Positions 1 through 6,747 are shown, counted from the stretch's first letter. The stretch: DNA of 8,946 bases from JBBTQX01 sp964366055 (GCA_964366055.1 CAYISE010000022.1:1-8946); one strand, 5' to 3'. Numbers and translations: made by a program. The notes: generated by a model not told the origin, from the letters alone.

Positions 1-2083
1 CGCCGTAGAGGATGTCAGCGGCCTCCATCGTGGCCCGGTTGTGAGTGACGATGACGAACTGGGTTTTATCGCGGAACTGCTGAATCAGTCCGGCGAACCG
101 CCGGGCGTTTTCCTCATCCAGGGCCGCATCAATCTCGTCCAGTATCAAAAACGGCGGGGGCGAAACGGCAATCAACGCGAAGAGCGCGGCCAAAGAAACC
201 AGTGTTTTCTCGCCGCCGGAGAGCATATCCAAACTCGTAATCTTTTTTCCCGGCAGATTCACGCTTACTTCCACACCCGTTTCTAAGAGATTAGGACTTT
301 CGCTGTCTGCTTCCTCCATTAAAACCGGCGGCTTTTTTACCTCCAGCGACAACTTCGCCTTCCCGCCGCCGAACATCAGACGAAAGTAATTATTAAACTC
401 CTCGCTAATGGTATGAAACGCTTTTTTGAAATCCTCGTGAATCCGCCGGTCTAAATCTCTTATCATTTCTTTCAAATCCGCCGAGGCCTTTTCCAAATCC
501 GAAAGCTGGGTCGTCAAAAACTCAAAACGCTTCTCGCTCTCTTCGGTCTCTTTCATCAGATTGGAATCAATCTCGCCAATCGCCGCGAGTTCCCCGCGGA
601 GCCGCATCATTTTTCTCTCCGCCTCGGCCCAATCCGAATTCTTCACGACCGAAACGCCCTCGGGTTCGCTTAATCTTATTAAGCCGGCGGCTTCCCGCCC
701 GAGAGCCGCCCATTCCCTTTCCAATTCTTCCATTCTCAACTGGAATTTTTCCTTATCCAGAAGATAACCCTGAATTTTCTGTTCCAGGGAACGGGCCTTG
801 TTTTTATTCTGGTTCAAATCCTCCACCTTATCGCGGAAAAGTTGATTCGCCGTCTGTTGGCTCTTGGCCAGATTTTCATCCTCCGCCTGAAGACCTTTTA
901 TTATCGTTTCTATCTCCACTGCTTCCTTTTCAATTCTTTTCTGTTCCTTCAAAAAGTTTTCATCCGTTTCGCCCTTCGCCGCCCCGAAAATCTTTTTGAT
1001 TTTGGAGAGCCAATCTTTCAGGGAACTTTTTATTTCGCTTAAATCATCCAAACCGAGCAACCGCTCGCCTTCTTTTGAAAACTCGCTTAACAACGACCGC
1101 AGTTCGGCCGCGGAATATTCCTCCGCCGGCGCGTTCTTCTGGAATTCAATCCTCGCCTCCAGCCGCGCCAATTCTTTTTCCAAAACGTTTTTCTGAACCA
1201 AAAGCGCGTTTATTTTCTCCCGAATCTGTTTGGCTCGCTCGTAGTCCTTCTCGCCGCCCCCGATATCTTTGATTTTTTTCTCTTTGATTTGAATGTCTTT
1301 CTCCAAACGCTCCGATTCCCCGCGCAATTCGCGGATTGGCGTTTCAGCTTCCCTCAAATTCTTTTGAAGGTCCCGATGGCGAACGAAGAAATAAGCGTTC
1401 TCAATGCTCTTCAACTCCTCCTCTATCTCGGTCCTTCTCAAAAAGCGCGAACGCTGGCGGCGCAAAATTCGCACGTGCGGCGCGAGTTCTTCCAGCATCG
1501 CTTTTACTTTCTCCATATTGATTTCGCTTGATTCCAGGCGCCGTTCGGCCTGATTTTTCTTCAGCCGATACTCCCGCAACCCCAGCACTTCCTCAATCAT
1601 CAATCGCCGGTCTTCGGGAGAACTTCTCACAAAAATATCGCTCTGGCCCTGGCCCACAATCATTAAACCGCGAGTGCCCAATCGCGCCTTAGCCAGCATC
1701 GGCAATAAGTCCTTCAGTTTTACTTCGGCCTCATTCAGAGAAAACTCGGAGAGGCCGGAACGGTCAATCCGCCGCGCGAGCGCCACTTCCACCGCGTCAA
1801 TCGGCAAACCTTTCTTGTGATTGTTGAAATAAAGTCCCACGCGAGCCAGACCCATCGCCGCCTTTTTGGGCGTCCCGGCGAAAATAAGATTATCCAGCGT
1901 CTCGCCGCGCAGCTGTTTCGCCTCCCGTTCGCCCAAAACCCACCGCAACGCGTCAATCACGTTGGATTTGCCGGAACCGTTCGGACCCACAATTGCCGTC
2001 ACCCGCGACGGAAACTCCAGAACGGTTTTCGCCGCGAAGGATTTGAATCCCTGAAGTTCCAGACGCGTTAAGAAGTTATCCAT
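1..2083 (-). CDS. smc: SMC-family chromosome segregation ATPase, hinge-less/short-arm form (partial, C-terminal end beyond window)
   Basis: Reading the minus strand from ATG at 2083 gives 694 uninterrupted codons to the window edge. Residues 1-165 form the N-terminal ABC head, with Walker A GPNGSGKS (about 33-40) and a Q-loop at GQGQSDIF (about 144-151). The C-terminal head has signature LSGGEK (about 621-626), Walker B FLILDEID (D649, E650), a D-loop around 652-659 and the H-loop VTHN (H681). Only about 25-35 residues should lie off the edge, so the full protein would be about 720-730 residues, against roughly 1150-1200 for bacterial SMC. Coil-like segments (about 165-320 and 375-560) flank a short middle (about 320-375) with no recognisable SMC hinge and no Rad50-type CxxC hook. 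The start overlaps the end of rnc by 16 nt with no clear Shine-Dalgarno site, suggesting translational coupling. The rnc-smc order is a known bacterial arrangement. SMC-family identity is secure; the hinge-less reading is inference. Confidence 0.93.
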   Translation of the reverse strand, partial: MDNFLTRLELQGFKSFAAKTVLEFPSRVTAIVGPNGSGKSNVIDALRWVLGEREAKQLRGETLDNLIFAGTPKKAAMGLARVGLYFNNHKKGLPIDAVEVALARRIDRSGLSEFSLNEAEVKLKDLLPMLAKARLGTRGLMIVGQGQSDIFVRSSPEDRRLMIEEVLGLREYRLKKNQAERRLESSEINMEKVKAMLEELAPHVRILRRQRSRFLRRTEIEEELKSIENAYFFVRHRDLQKNLREAETPIRELRGESERLEKDIQIKEKKIKDIGGGEKDYERAKQIREKINALLVQKNVLEKELARLEARIEFQKNAPAEEYSAAELRSLLSEFSKEGERLLGLDDLSEIKSSLKDWLSKIKKIFGAAKGETDENFLKEQKRIEKEAVEIETIIKGLQAEDENLAKSQQTANQLFRDKVEDLNQNKNKARSLEQKIQGYLLDKEKFQLRMEELEREWAALGREAAGLIRLSEPEGVSVVKNSDWAEAERKMMRLRGELAAIGEIDSNLMKETEESEKRFEFLTTQLSDLEKASADLKEMIRDLDRRIHEDFKKAFHTISEEFNNYFRLMFGGGKAKLSLEVKKPPVLMEEADSESPNLLETGVEVSVNLPGKKITSLDMLSGGEKTLVSLAALFALIAVSPPPFLILDEIDAALDEENARRFAGLIQQFRDKTQFVIVTHNRATMEAADILYG

Positions 2084-2778
2084 CCAAATTTCTCTCTGAT
2101 ATACGCGAGGGCGTTTTCGGCCGCGCGATATTCACCCTCCTGCTTGGAATTGCCGCGGCCCTTTTCAATCATTTCGTCCCCGAAAAGAACGCCCACCAGG
2201 AATTCTTTCTGATGATCCGGCCCGTTTTCTTCCAGCACCCGATAACTGGGCGTGAGTTTCATTTTTTCCTGAACGATTTCCTGAAGGACGCTTTTGGAAT
2301 CGCGCTCAAGTCCTTTTTCCACCACCTCTGGTAATTTGGTCAGCACGAATTTCTTAATTAAGCCCCGGACGACTTCATACCCCCGGTCCAGATACACCGC
2401 GCCCAGGAGCGCCTCAATCGCGTTCGCCAGAATTACGTCCCGCGCCCGGCCGGTGTCCTTCGCCTCCCCGCGCGAGAGCAACACGAATTTCTGGAGTAAA
2501 ATATCTTTGGCGATTTTAGAAAGAATAATGTGATTTACGAGCGCCGCCCGCAAACTCGTCATCTTGCCCTCCCGATATTCCGGATATTTGGCATAAAGAT
2601 ATTCGGTGACCGCCAATTCCAAAACCGCGTCTCCCAAATATTCCAGACGCTCGTTGTTCGGCACGGACCAATTCGGGTGCTCATTCACGTAAGAACGGTG
2701 CGTCAGCGCCTCTTTCAAAAGTTCTTTGTTATTGAATTTAAAACCCAGAATCTCCTCAAGTTTTTCCAAATTTGTCAC
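2068..2778 (-). CDS. rnc: Ribonuclease III
   Basis: The 236-residue protein is of normal length for bacterial RNase III, which cleaves double-stranded RNA such as rRNA precursors. The N-terminal RNase III domain (about 1-150) has the signature NERLEYLGD (about 42-50), with E46 and D50 as expected metal ligands, and the second active-site motif at ILANAIEALLGA (about 116-127) with E122. Where E. coli has Asp in this second motif (ADTVEA), this protein has Asn119; I believe this substitution occurs in other bacteria, but it is worth noting. A double-stranded RNA-binding domain follows (about 160-230), including the KQEGEYRAAENAL helix. The start is GTG at 2778; no Shine-Dalgarno sequence precedes it, but a TATAAT box lies 8 nt upstream, suggesting a leaderless message. 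Its 3' end overlaps smc. The rRNA precursor stem at the right end of this window is a possible substrate. Confidence 0.97.
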   Translation of the reverse strand: MTNLEKLEEILGFKFNNKELLKEALTHRSYVNEHPNWSVPNNERLEYLGDAVLELAVTEYLYAKYPEYREGKMTSLRAALVNHIILSKIAKDILLQKFVLLSRGEAKDTGRARDVILANAIEALLGAVYLDRGYEVVRGLIKKFVLTKLPEVVEKGLERDSKSVLQEIVQEKMKLTPSYRVLEENGPDHQKEFLVGVLFGDEMIEKGRGNSKQEGEYRAAENALAYIREKFGWITS

Positions 2779-2786
2779 GGTGGTAA

Positions 2787-2816
2787 ATTATAGTTTAGAA
2801 TTATGATAACTGAAAA
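2787..2816 (-). promoter_or_regulatory. Candidate rnc-smc promoter (leaderless start)
   Basis: On the minus strand a perfect TATAAT lies at 2787-2792, with TTTTCA (4 of 6 bases of the -35 consensus) at 2811-2816 and an 18-nt spacer. The expected transcription start, 6-8 nt past the -10 box, is within about 3 nt of the GTG start codon at 2778, so the mRNA would have essentially no leader. The -10 box is strong and the -35 weak. Confidence 0.55.
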
Positions 2817-2841
2817 AATGGCAAAATTCAAAACGTTTTAG
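2802..2841 (+). promoter_or_regulatory. Candidate gatB -10 box and 7-codon upstream ORF
   Basis: A TATGAT hexamer at 2802-2807 on the plus strand could be the -10 box for gatB; no good -35 is visible at normal spacing. The predicted transcript would begin near 2813-2815, a few bases before a tiny ORF at 2818-2841 (ATG, 7 codons MAKFKTF, TAG) that ends 5 nt before the gatB ATG. No Shine-Dalgarno sequence precedes gatB. Whether the tiny ORF is translated cannot be told from one sequence. Confidence 0.25.
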
Positions 2842-2846
2842 CGCGT

Positions 2847-4334
2847 ATGTATATACCCACCATTGGATTGGAGATCCACGCGGAATTAAAGACGAAAACC
2901 AAGATGTTTTGCGCCTGCCGGAATGACGGTGGCGAACGGCGGCCGAACGTGAATGTCTGCCCGATCTGCCTGGGCCACCCCGGCACATTGCCCACCATCA
3001 ACAAAACGGCGGTTGAAGCGGTTATAAAAGCCGGGCTGGCGCTGGGAGGCGAAATTCCGGAGGAATCTCATTTTGACCGCAAGAGTTATTTCTACCCCGA
3101 CTTGCCCAAGGGCTACCAAATTTCCCAATACGAAAAACCGATCGTGGAAAACGGGGTTTTAAACGGCGTCCGCGTCAGGAGAATTCATCTGGAAGAAGAC
3201 GCCGGCCGCTTGAATCATGCCACCGATAATTCTTCACTAGTGGATTTCAATCGCGCGGGCGTGCCCCTGATGGAACTGGTCACCGAACCGGACATAAAAA
3301 ATGCGAATGAAGCGACGGCGTTCGCGGAGGAACTTCAGCTCATCTTGCGCTATCTGGATATATCGGACGCGGACATGGAAAACGGGCAAATGAGAATTGA
3401 GGCGAATATAAGCATCGCGCCGAAGAACGCCGCCGAGCTCGGCAGTAAAGTGGAGGTGAAAAACATTAATTCATTCAAAGCGGTTCACGACGCGATTGAA
3501 TATGAGATTAAACGCCAGGAAAAAGTTTTATCCGAAGGAAAAAAAGTGGTTCAGGAAACCCGCGGGTGGAATGACCAAAAATTCGCGACCGAAAGCCAGC
3601 GCGTGAAAGAGGAAGCGAACGACTATCGTTATTTCCACGAACCGGATTTGCCGCCGCTCAACTTGAAAAAATTTGATTTGGAAAAAATTAAGGCGGAAAT
3701 CCCCGAACTACCGGAAGCGAAACGGCGCCGATTCACCGAAGAATTCGGACTGGACCGGAATCAGGTTGAAATCATTATTACCGAAAAGTCCTGGGCGGAT
3801 TATTTTGAGGAAGCGGCCTCGGAATTAAAGTTACAAGCCGGGACGCCGGACTATCGGCTTCTCGCCAACTACTTCACAAGCGACTTAAGAAATTTAATAA
3901 AAACTAAGGGCATATTTGCCGAATTTTATCCCGTTAGAAATAGCCCGCCCCCAGGCCCTTCGGGCGCGCTAAGCGCGGGCGAGATTTCTAACGGGATAAA
4001 GATGAGTCCGGAGCATTTCGCGCATCTCATCTTTCTTATCGGGGAAGGAAAACTTTCCAGCCGTCTGGCCAAGGACTTGCTTCTCAAAATGTTTGAAACT
4101 GGCGAAGACCCAGAAACGCTCATGGAGAGTGGCGGAATGCGATTAATGGGCGACGAAGGCGAATTGGGAAAGATTATTGAGGCAGTGCTCGGCGCGAACG
4201 AGAAATCCGTGGCAGATTATAAAAAAGGCAAAATCAACGCGCTCCAATTCCTGCTCGGTCAGGTGATGGCTAAAACCAAAGGCAAGGCGGCTCCGAATAT
4301 CGCAAAGAAAATTCTGGAACAAAAACTCCGATAG
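2847..4334 (+). CDS. gatB: Asp-tRNA(Asn)/Glu-tRNA(Gln) amidotransferase subunit B
   Basis: This 495-residue protein is GatB, the kinase/transamidase subunit of GatCAB, which converts Glu-tRNA(Gln) to Gln-tRNA(Gln) and Asp-tRNA(Asn) to Asn-tRNA(Asn) in the cytosol. Family marks include GLEIHAELKTKTKMFC (about 7-22), a likely zinc site of two cysteine pairs (C22/C24 and C38/C41, the latter in CPICLGHPG), KSYFYPDLPKGYQISQYE (about 79-96), the HLEEDAG stretch (about 114-120), DFNRAGVPLMELVTEPD (about 133-149) and EVKNINSF (203-210). The helical and YqeY-like tail (about 300-495) ends in LQFLLGQVMAKTKGKAAP. It is about 20 residues longer than typical GatB because residues 360-385 are encoded by a large palindrome at 3925-4000. 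gatA and gatC are not nearby. The ATG at 2847 matches the conserved N-terminus. It ends 1 nt from the convergent RNase HI gene. Confidence 0.97.
   Translation: MYIPTIGLEIHAELKTKTKMFCACRNDGGERRPNVNVCPICLGHPGTLPTINKTAVEAVIKAGLALGGEIPEESHFDRKSYFYPDLPKGYQISQYEKPIVENGVLNGVRVRRIHLEEDAGRLNHATDNSSLVDFNRAGVPLMELVTEPDIKNANEATAFAEELQLILRYLDISDADMENGQMRIEANISIAPKNAAELGSKVEVKNINSFKAVHDAIEYEIKRQEKVLSEGKKVVQETRGWNDQKFATESQRVKEEANDYRYFHEPDLPPLNLKKFDLEKIKAEIPELPEAKRRRFTEEFGLDRNQVEIIITEKSWADYFEEAASELKLQAGTPDYRLLANYFTSDLRNLIKTKGIFAEFYPVRNSPPPGPSGALSAGEISNGIKMSPEHFAHLIFLIGEGKLSSRLAKDLLLKMFETGEDPETLMESGGMRLMGDEGELGKIIEAVLGANEKSVADYKKGKINALQFLLGQVMAKTKGKAAPNIAKKILEQKLR
3925..4000. repeat. Palindromic element inserted in frame within gatB
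   Basis: Two 17-nt arms, TTTATCCCGTTAGAAAT at 3925-3941 and its exact reverse complement at 3984-4000, enclose a second stem (GCCCGC 3943-3948 with GCGGGC 3975-3980). Inside are two small hairpins: GCCC-TTC-GGGC (3955-3965) and GCGC-TAA-GCGC (3966-3976, partly competing with the second stem). The 76 bp encode GatB residues 360-385, beginning FYPVRNSPPPG and ending GEISNGIK. These interrupt the region between the tail-domain start and the conserved SPEHFAHLI helix, where GatB usually has a short linker. The layout resembles the coding-region palindromic elements known from Rickettsia (RPE) and possibly REP/MITE elements; no sequence identity to them is claimed. Confidence 0.85.
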
Positions 4335-4335
4335 A

Positions 4336-4791
4336 TTAAATAAACGTGTCCAGCGCCTGATTAACTAACTTATCCGCCTCTCTATTGTCTTCGCGCGGGA
4401 TGAGCGTGAACCGCACTTCTTTGAAATCCTGCTTGAGATTCCACATGTCAATGAAAAGCGGCTTGAGTTCATCGTCTTTCACTTTATATTTGCCGGTGAG
4501 CTGGCTCACCGCGAGTTCGCTGTCCGAGCGTATCTCAATTTCGGTTTCCAGCGCCGCTTCGCCGCCCAAAAGCGATTTGGCTTTCTTGAGCGCGAAAATA
4601 ATGGCTCTGTACTCGGCGACGTTATTCGTGGTCTTCCCGATTGCTTCGGAATAAAAATGTTCCGCGTGATGGCCGGTCGCGAGTGCGTGGCCGGGACTCG
4701 GCGACGGCATTCCCACGACCGCGGCGATGGCCGCCGGGCCCGGATTCCCGCGGGCTCCGCCGTCAGTATAAATTATCAGTTTATTTTTCAT
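4336..4791 (-). CDS. Ribonuclease HI family protein
   Basis: Starting at ATG 4791 gives 151 residues beginning MKNKLIIYTDGGARGNPGP, the classic RNase HI start; an upstream in-frame TTG at 4803 would add four residues and is less likely. All four catalytic acids of the fold are present: D10 (YTDGG), E60 (NNVAEYRA), D90 (IRSDSELA) and D140 (NREADKL). RNase HI degrades the RNA strand of RNA-DNA hybrids. The short form without the basic protrusion resembles the archaeal/plant-type RNase HI group more than E. coli RnhA. Residues 28-41 (MPSPSPGHALATGH) look like an insertion where the family has a short strand-turn, and coincide with an imperfect palindrome at 4669-4710. The start overlaps the end of the DHH gene by 11 nt, implying translational coupling as the last gene of pgk-DHH-RNase HI. 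Confidence 0.93.
   Translation of the reverse strand: MKNKLIIYTDGGARGNPGPAAIAAVVGMPSPSPGHALATGHHAEHFYSEAIGKTTNNVAEYRAIIFALKKAKSLLGGEAALETEIEIRSDSELAVSQLTGKYKVKDDELKPLFIDMWNLKQDFKEVRFTLIPREDNREADKLVNQALDTFI
4669..4710. repeat. Imperfect palindrome inserted in frame within the RNase HI gene
   Basis: Arms ATGGCCGGTCGCGAGT (4669-4684) and ACTCGGCGACGGCAT (4696-4710) are reverse complements apart from three single-base bulges, around an 11-nt loop. The 42 bp are exactly 14 codons and encode a Pro/Gly/His-rich stretch absent from ordinary RNase HI proteins, before the conserved SEAIGKTTNNVAEYRA block. Removing it leaves a normal-looking family sequence. The insertion reading is inference from remembered family sequences. 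Confidence 0.6.
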
Positions 4792-5641
4792 TCTTTTTTT
4801 CAATAATTTTCCACGGAAACGGTCTGCTTGCCGGCAAGGTGAATCCCGCTGCGCGCTTGTGTCCCCCGCCGCCCGGAAATTGCCGCGCTATTCTTGAGAC
4901 ATTCATTGAACCCCTTGACCGAAGCGAATACTTTCTCATTTTTCCATCCTCATACCACACGATTCCAATCGGGTGTTTTTTATCAATCAGAAGATGACCG
5001 ACCTGCGAATGGGAAACGGAGGTATTCACCGCTTTGGCGCGGTGATTCTTAAATTCAACTTCATACGCGTTTTTCAGAATATCTTTAATGATTTGGTTTT
5101 CATATCTTAAAAGCAATTTCCCCTCTTGGGCAAATTTTCTCCGCAGTGATTTCTTTTCTAAATCCCGGGCAACGCGCTCCCATGTTTCAAAGCGAGCCGG
5201 AAAAAGTCCCAGCCAGAGCGAAATCTCAACGGAATGGGGCAGGCGAAATTTCCACAAATCATTATCCTCAATGTAACTTAAAAACCAAGGCACGGATTTC
5301 TTGGGAAAAAAGTGTTGCCAGGAAAGCACGGCTCCCGAGTGGTTTAAATCAAAACGCCATTGGGTGGCGCATTTCACGGTTTCTCTATTCGTAAAGTGAT
5401 GGTCAATGATTGTCACCGACTTATTATTCTTCATCAATTCCCGAAGTTTTGACGGAGAAACGCAAATATCAAGCAAATAGACATCCCGATTTTTAATCTC
5501 CGCGTCGCCGAGCTGATTCGGCTCTTGATTGGCTTTTATCGGCAAATATTCCGCTCTGTTTCCGAATTTCTTCCACGCCGCCCAGGCCGCCCCGAACCCA
5601 TCGGGACAATCGGCGTGATAGAAGACAATGATTTTTTTCAT
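4781..5641 (-). CDS. DHH-family phosphoesterase with DHHA1 motif
   Basis: The 286-residue protein has the DHH motifs in order: HADCPDGFGAA (D11, D14), LLDICVSP (D58), IIDHH (DHH 80-82) and a motif-IV-like EDNDLW (about 125-130). The C-terminus carries the DHHA1 substrate-binding motif GGGGHKRAAGF (about 257-267). These residues bind two metal ions in phosphoesterases such as NrnA/YtqI (nanoRNA and pAp), c-di-AMP phosphodiesterases and RecJ. It is shorter than NrnA (about 310-330) and far shorter than RecJ, and no sensory or membrane domain is seen, so the substrate cannot be assigned. The ATG at 5641 follows the pgk stop by 1 nt and the 3' end overlaps the RNase HI gene, so the three are probably one operon. 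Pairing with RNase HI fits degradation of short oligonucleotides or cyclic nucleotides, which is inference. Confidence 0.9.
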   Translation of the reverse strand: MKKIIVFYHADCPDGFGAAWAAWKKFGNRAEYLPIKANQEPNQLGDAEIKNRDVYLLDICVSPSKLRELMKNNKSVTIIDHHFTNRETVKCATQWRFDLNHSGAVLSWQHFFPKKSVPWFLSYIEDNDLWKFRLPHSVEISLWLGLFPARFETWERVARDLEKKSLRRKFAQEGKLLLRYENQIIKDILKNAYEVEFKNHRAKAVNTSVSHSQVGHLLIDKKHPIGIVWYEDGKMRKYSLRSRGSMNVSRIARQFPGGGGHKRAAGFTLPASRPFPWKIIEKKNEK

Positions 5642-5642
5642 A

Positions 5643-6740
5643 TTATTTTAACGCCTCAATCCCAGGAAGTTTTTTGCCCGACAAACACTCCAGCATCGCG
5701 CCACCGCCCGTTGATAAAAACAAATTCTTGTTTTTATCAGCGAGTAGTTTGTAGCGGGTGGTGAGTAGACCAATTGAAGCTAATGTTTCGCCGCCGCCGA
5801 TAACTGTGCGGGCTTTTTTATTTTTCAAAACCGCCCTCCAAATTCCAATCGTCCCTTTTTCAAATCCCTTTTTCTCAAAAAATCCAGGCGGGCCATTCCA
5901 AATTATTGTTCTAGCCCTGCCAATGACGGAAGAATAATAATCAATTGTGAACGGACCGATATCCCACGTAAATCTTCCGTGTCTTTTCACATCCTCCGGC
6001 CAAGTAAGTTTGGATGAACTCGGAACAGATTCATTGAAAGCATCGGAACCCAGGAGTACATAATCCGCTTTCTGAATAAGGGTGCGAAGCCCCAGAATTT
6101 TATCTTTCATTTTCGCTCCCCCCAAAACAATAACGAAGGGATGGGTGGTGTCTTTAAAGACACCACCCAGGTTTCTTATCTCCTTTTCCATCAAAAGTCC
6201 GGCGTAGGACGGAAGATATTTAGTGATGGCAACCAGCGAGGCATTCTTGCGGTGCGAGACCGCGAAGGCGTCGTTTACGTAAAAATCGCCTAATAATGCT
6301 AATTGTTTTGCCAATCCGGAATCGTTCCTGTCTTCTCCCGGTAAAAACCGCAGATTCTCAAGGAGAAAAACACTCCCCGGCTCGGATTTTTCTATTCGTG
6401 ATTTTATCTCCGCAAAATTAAAATGAGCCAAAAAATCCACCTTTCTTCCGAGTTCTATGAATAGAACTCTGGCAAATGGTTTTAGCGAGAGTTTTTCGAA
6501 TTTTGATATTCGGAATTTGTTTAGGATTTCGGATTTAGGATTTAGGACTTCAGGACGTCCCCGATGGCTAAGAATCACGACTTTAATGTGATTTTTGAGA
6601 AGTAAGCGGATAGTCGGCAGAACCGCCTCCAGGCGGTAGGAATCCAATGACGCATCGGTCTCAATGTTCAAGTCCACGCGCACGAGCGCGGTTTTACTAC
6701 GAAATTTTCTCAAATCGGTTTGGCTGAGATAATGAATCAT
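5643..6740 (-). CDS. pgk: Phosphoglycerate kinase, shortened and repeat-bearing
   Basis: Pgk transfers phosphate between 1,3-bisphosphoglycerate and ADP in glycolysis. Family motifs run in order: VRVDLN (20-25), LSHRGRP (57-63), LLENLRF (126-132), VNDAFAVSHRKNAS (155-168), VLGGAKMKDKI (205-215), DIGPFT (260-265), WNGPPGFFE (281-289), GGGETLAS (315-322) and STGGGAMLE (343-351). The length of 365 is below the usual 390-400 even though about 17 residues (65-81) come from a heptamer-type repeat insertion. The part between VLLGSDAF (about 228-235) and DIGPFT is much shorter than usual, with no clear LPxD segment. GGGET replaces the common GGGDT, keeping an acid at the nucleotide-metal site. A 28-bp perfect palindrome encodes residues 191-200. 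ATG 6740 has a TATAAT box 7 nt upstream and no Shine-Dalgarno site, suggesting a leaderless mRNA. It heads the pgk-DHH-RNase HI operon. Confidence 0.96.
   Translation of the reverse strand: MIHYLSQTDLRKFRSKTALVRVDLNIETDASLDSYRLEAVLPTIRLLLKNHIKVVILSHRGRPEVLNPKSEILNKFRISKFEKLSLKPFARVLFIELGRKVDFLAHFNFAEIKSRIEKSEPGSVFLLENLRFLPGEDRNDSGLAKQLALLGDFYVNDAFAVSHRKNASLVAITKYLPSYAGLLMEKEIRNLGGVFKDTTHPFVIVLGGAKMKDKILGLRTLIQKADYVLLGSDAFNESVPSSSKLTWPEDVKRHGRFTWDIGPFTIDYYSSVIGRARTIIWNGPPGFFEKKGFEKGTIGIWRAVLKNKKARTVIGGGETLASIGLLTTRYKLLADKNKNLFLSTGGGAMLECLSGKKLPGIEALK
6142..6169. repeat. 28-bp perfect palindrome inside pgk
   Basis: The half-site TGGGTGGTGTCTTT (6142-6155) is followed directly by its exact reverse complement (6156-6169). 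In Pgk it encodes residues 191-200 (LGGVFKDTTH), the linker just before PFVIVLGGAK. The linker length matches ordinary Pgk, so it may have replaced rather than lengthened the linker. A perfect 14-nt half-site is very unlikely by chance in 9 kb. Confidence 0.85.
6498..6547. repeat. Degenerate heptamer tandem repeat inside pgk
   Basis: On the plus strand TTTAGGA, TTTCGGA, TTTAGGA, TTTAGGA run in tandem at 6520-6547, preceded by a decayed AT-rich stretch (6498-6519) of similar composition. It encodes Pgk residues 65-81 (beginning VLNPKSEILNKFRISK), between LSHRGRP and KLSLKPFA, where the family has a shorter loop. Heptamer repeats of this kind are familiar to me from intergenic regions of many environmental bacteria. 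Confidence 0.7.
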
Positions 6741-6747
6741 CGCTATT

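Noticed and set aside
682..708. GGCGGCT...AGCCGCC hairpin in smc
   Set aside because: The 7-bp arms in GC-rich coding sequence encode ordinary coil residues (AALGREAAG) and could arise by chance; there is no sign of an insertion.
1735..1956. 73-codon minus-strand ORF and several plus-strand ORFs within 1-2083
   Set aside because: They lie in other frames of smc, whose own frame is uninterrupted and carries all head motifs.
4829..4840. 12-bp palindrome CTTGCCGGCAAG near the end of the DHH gene
   Set aside because: It is short enough to occur by chance and no extra residues are apparent in the protein tail.
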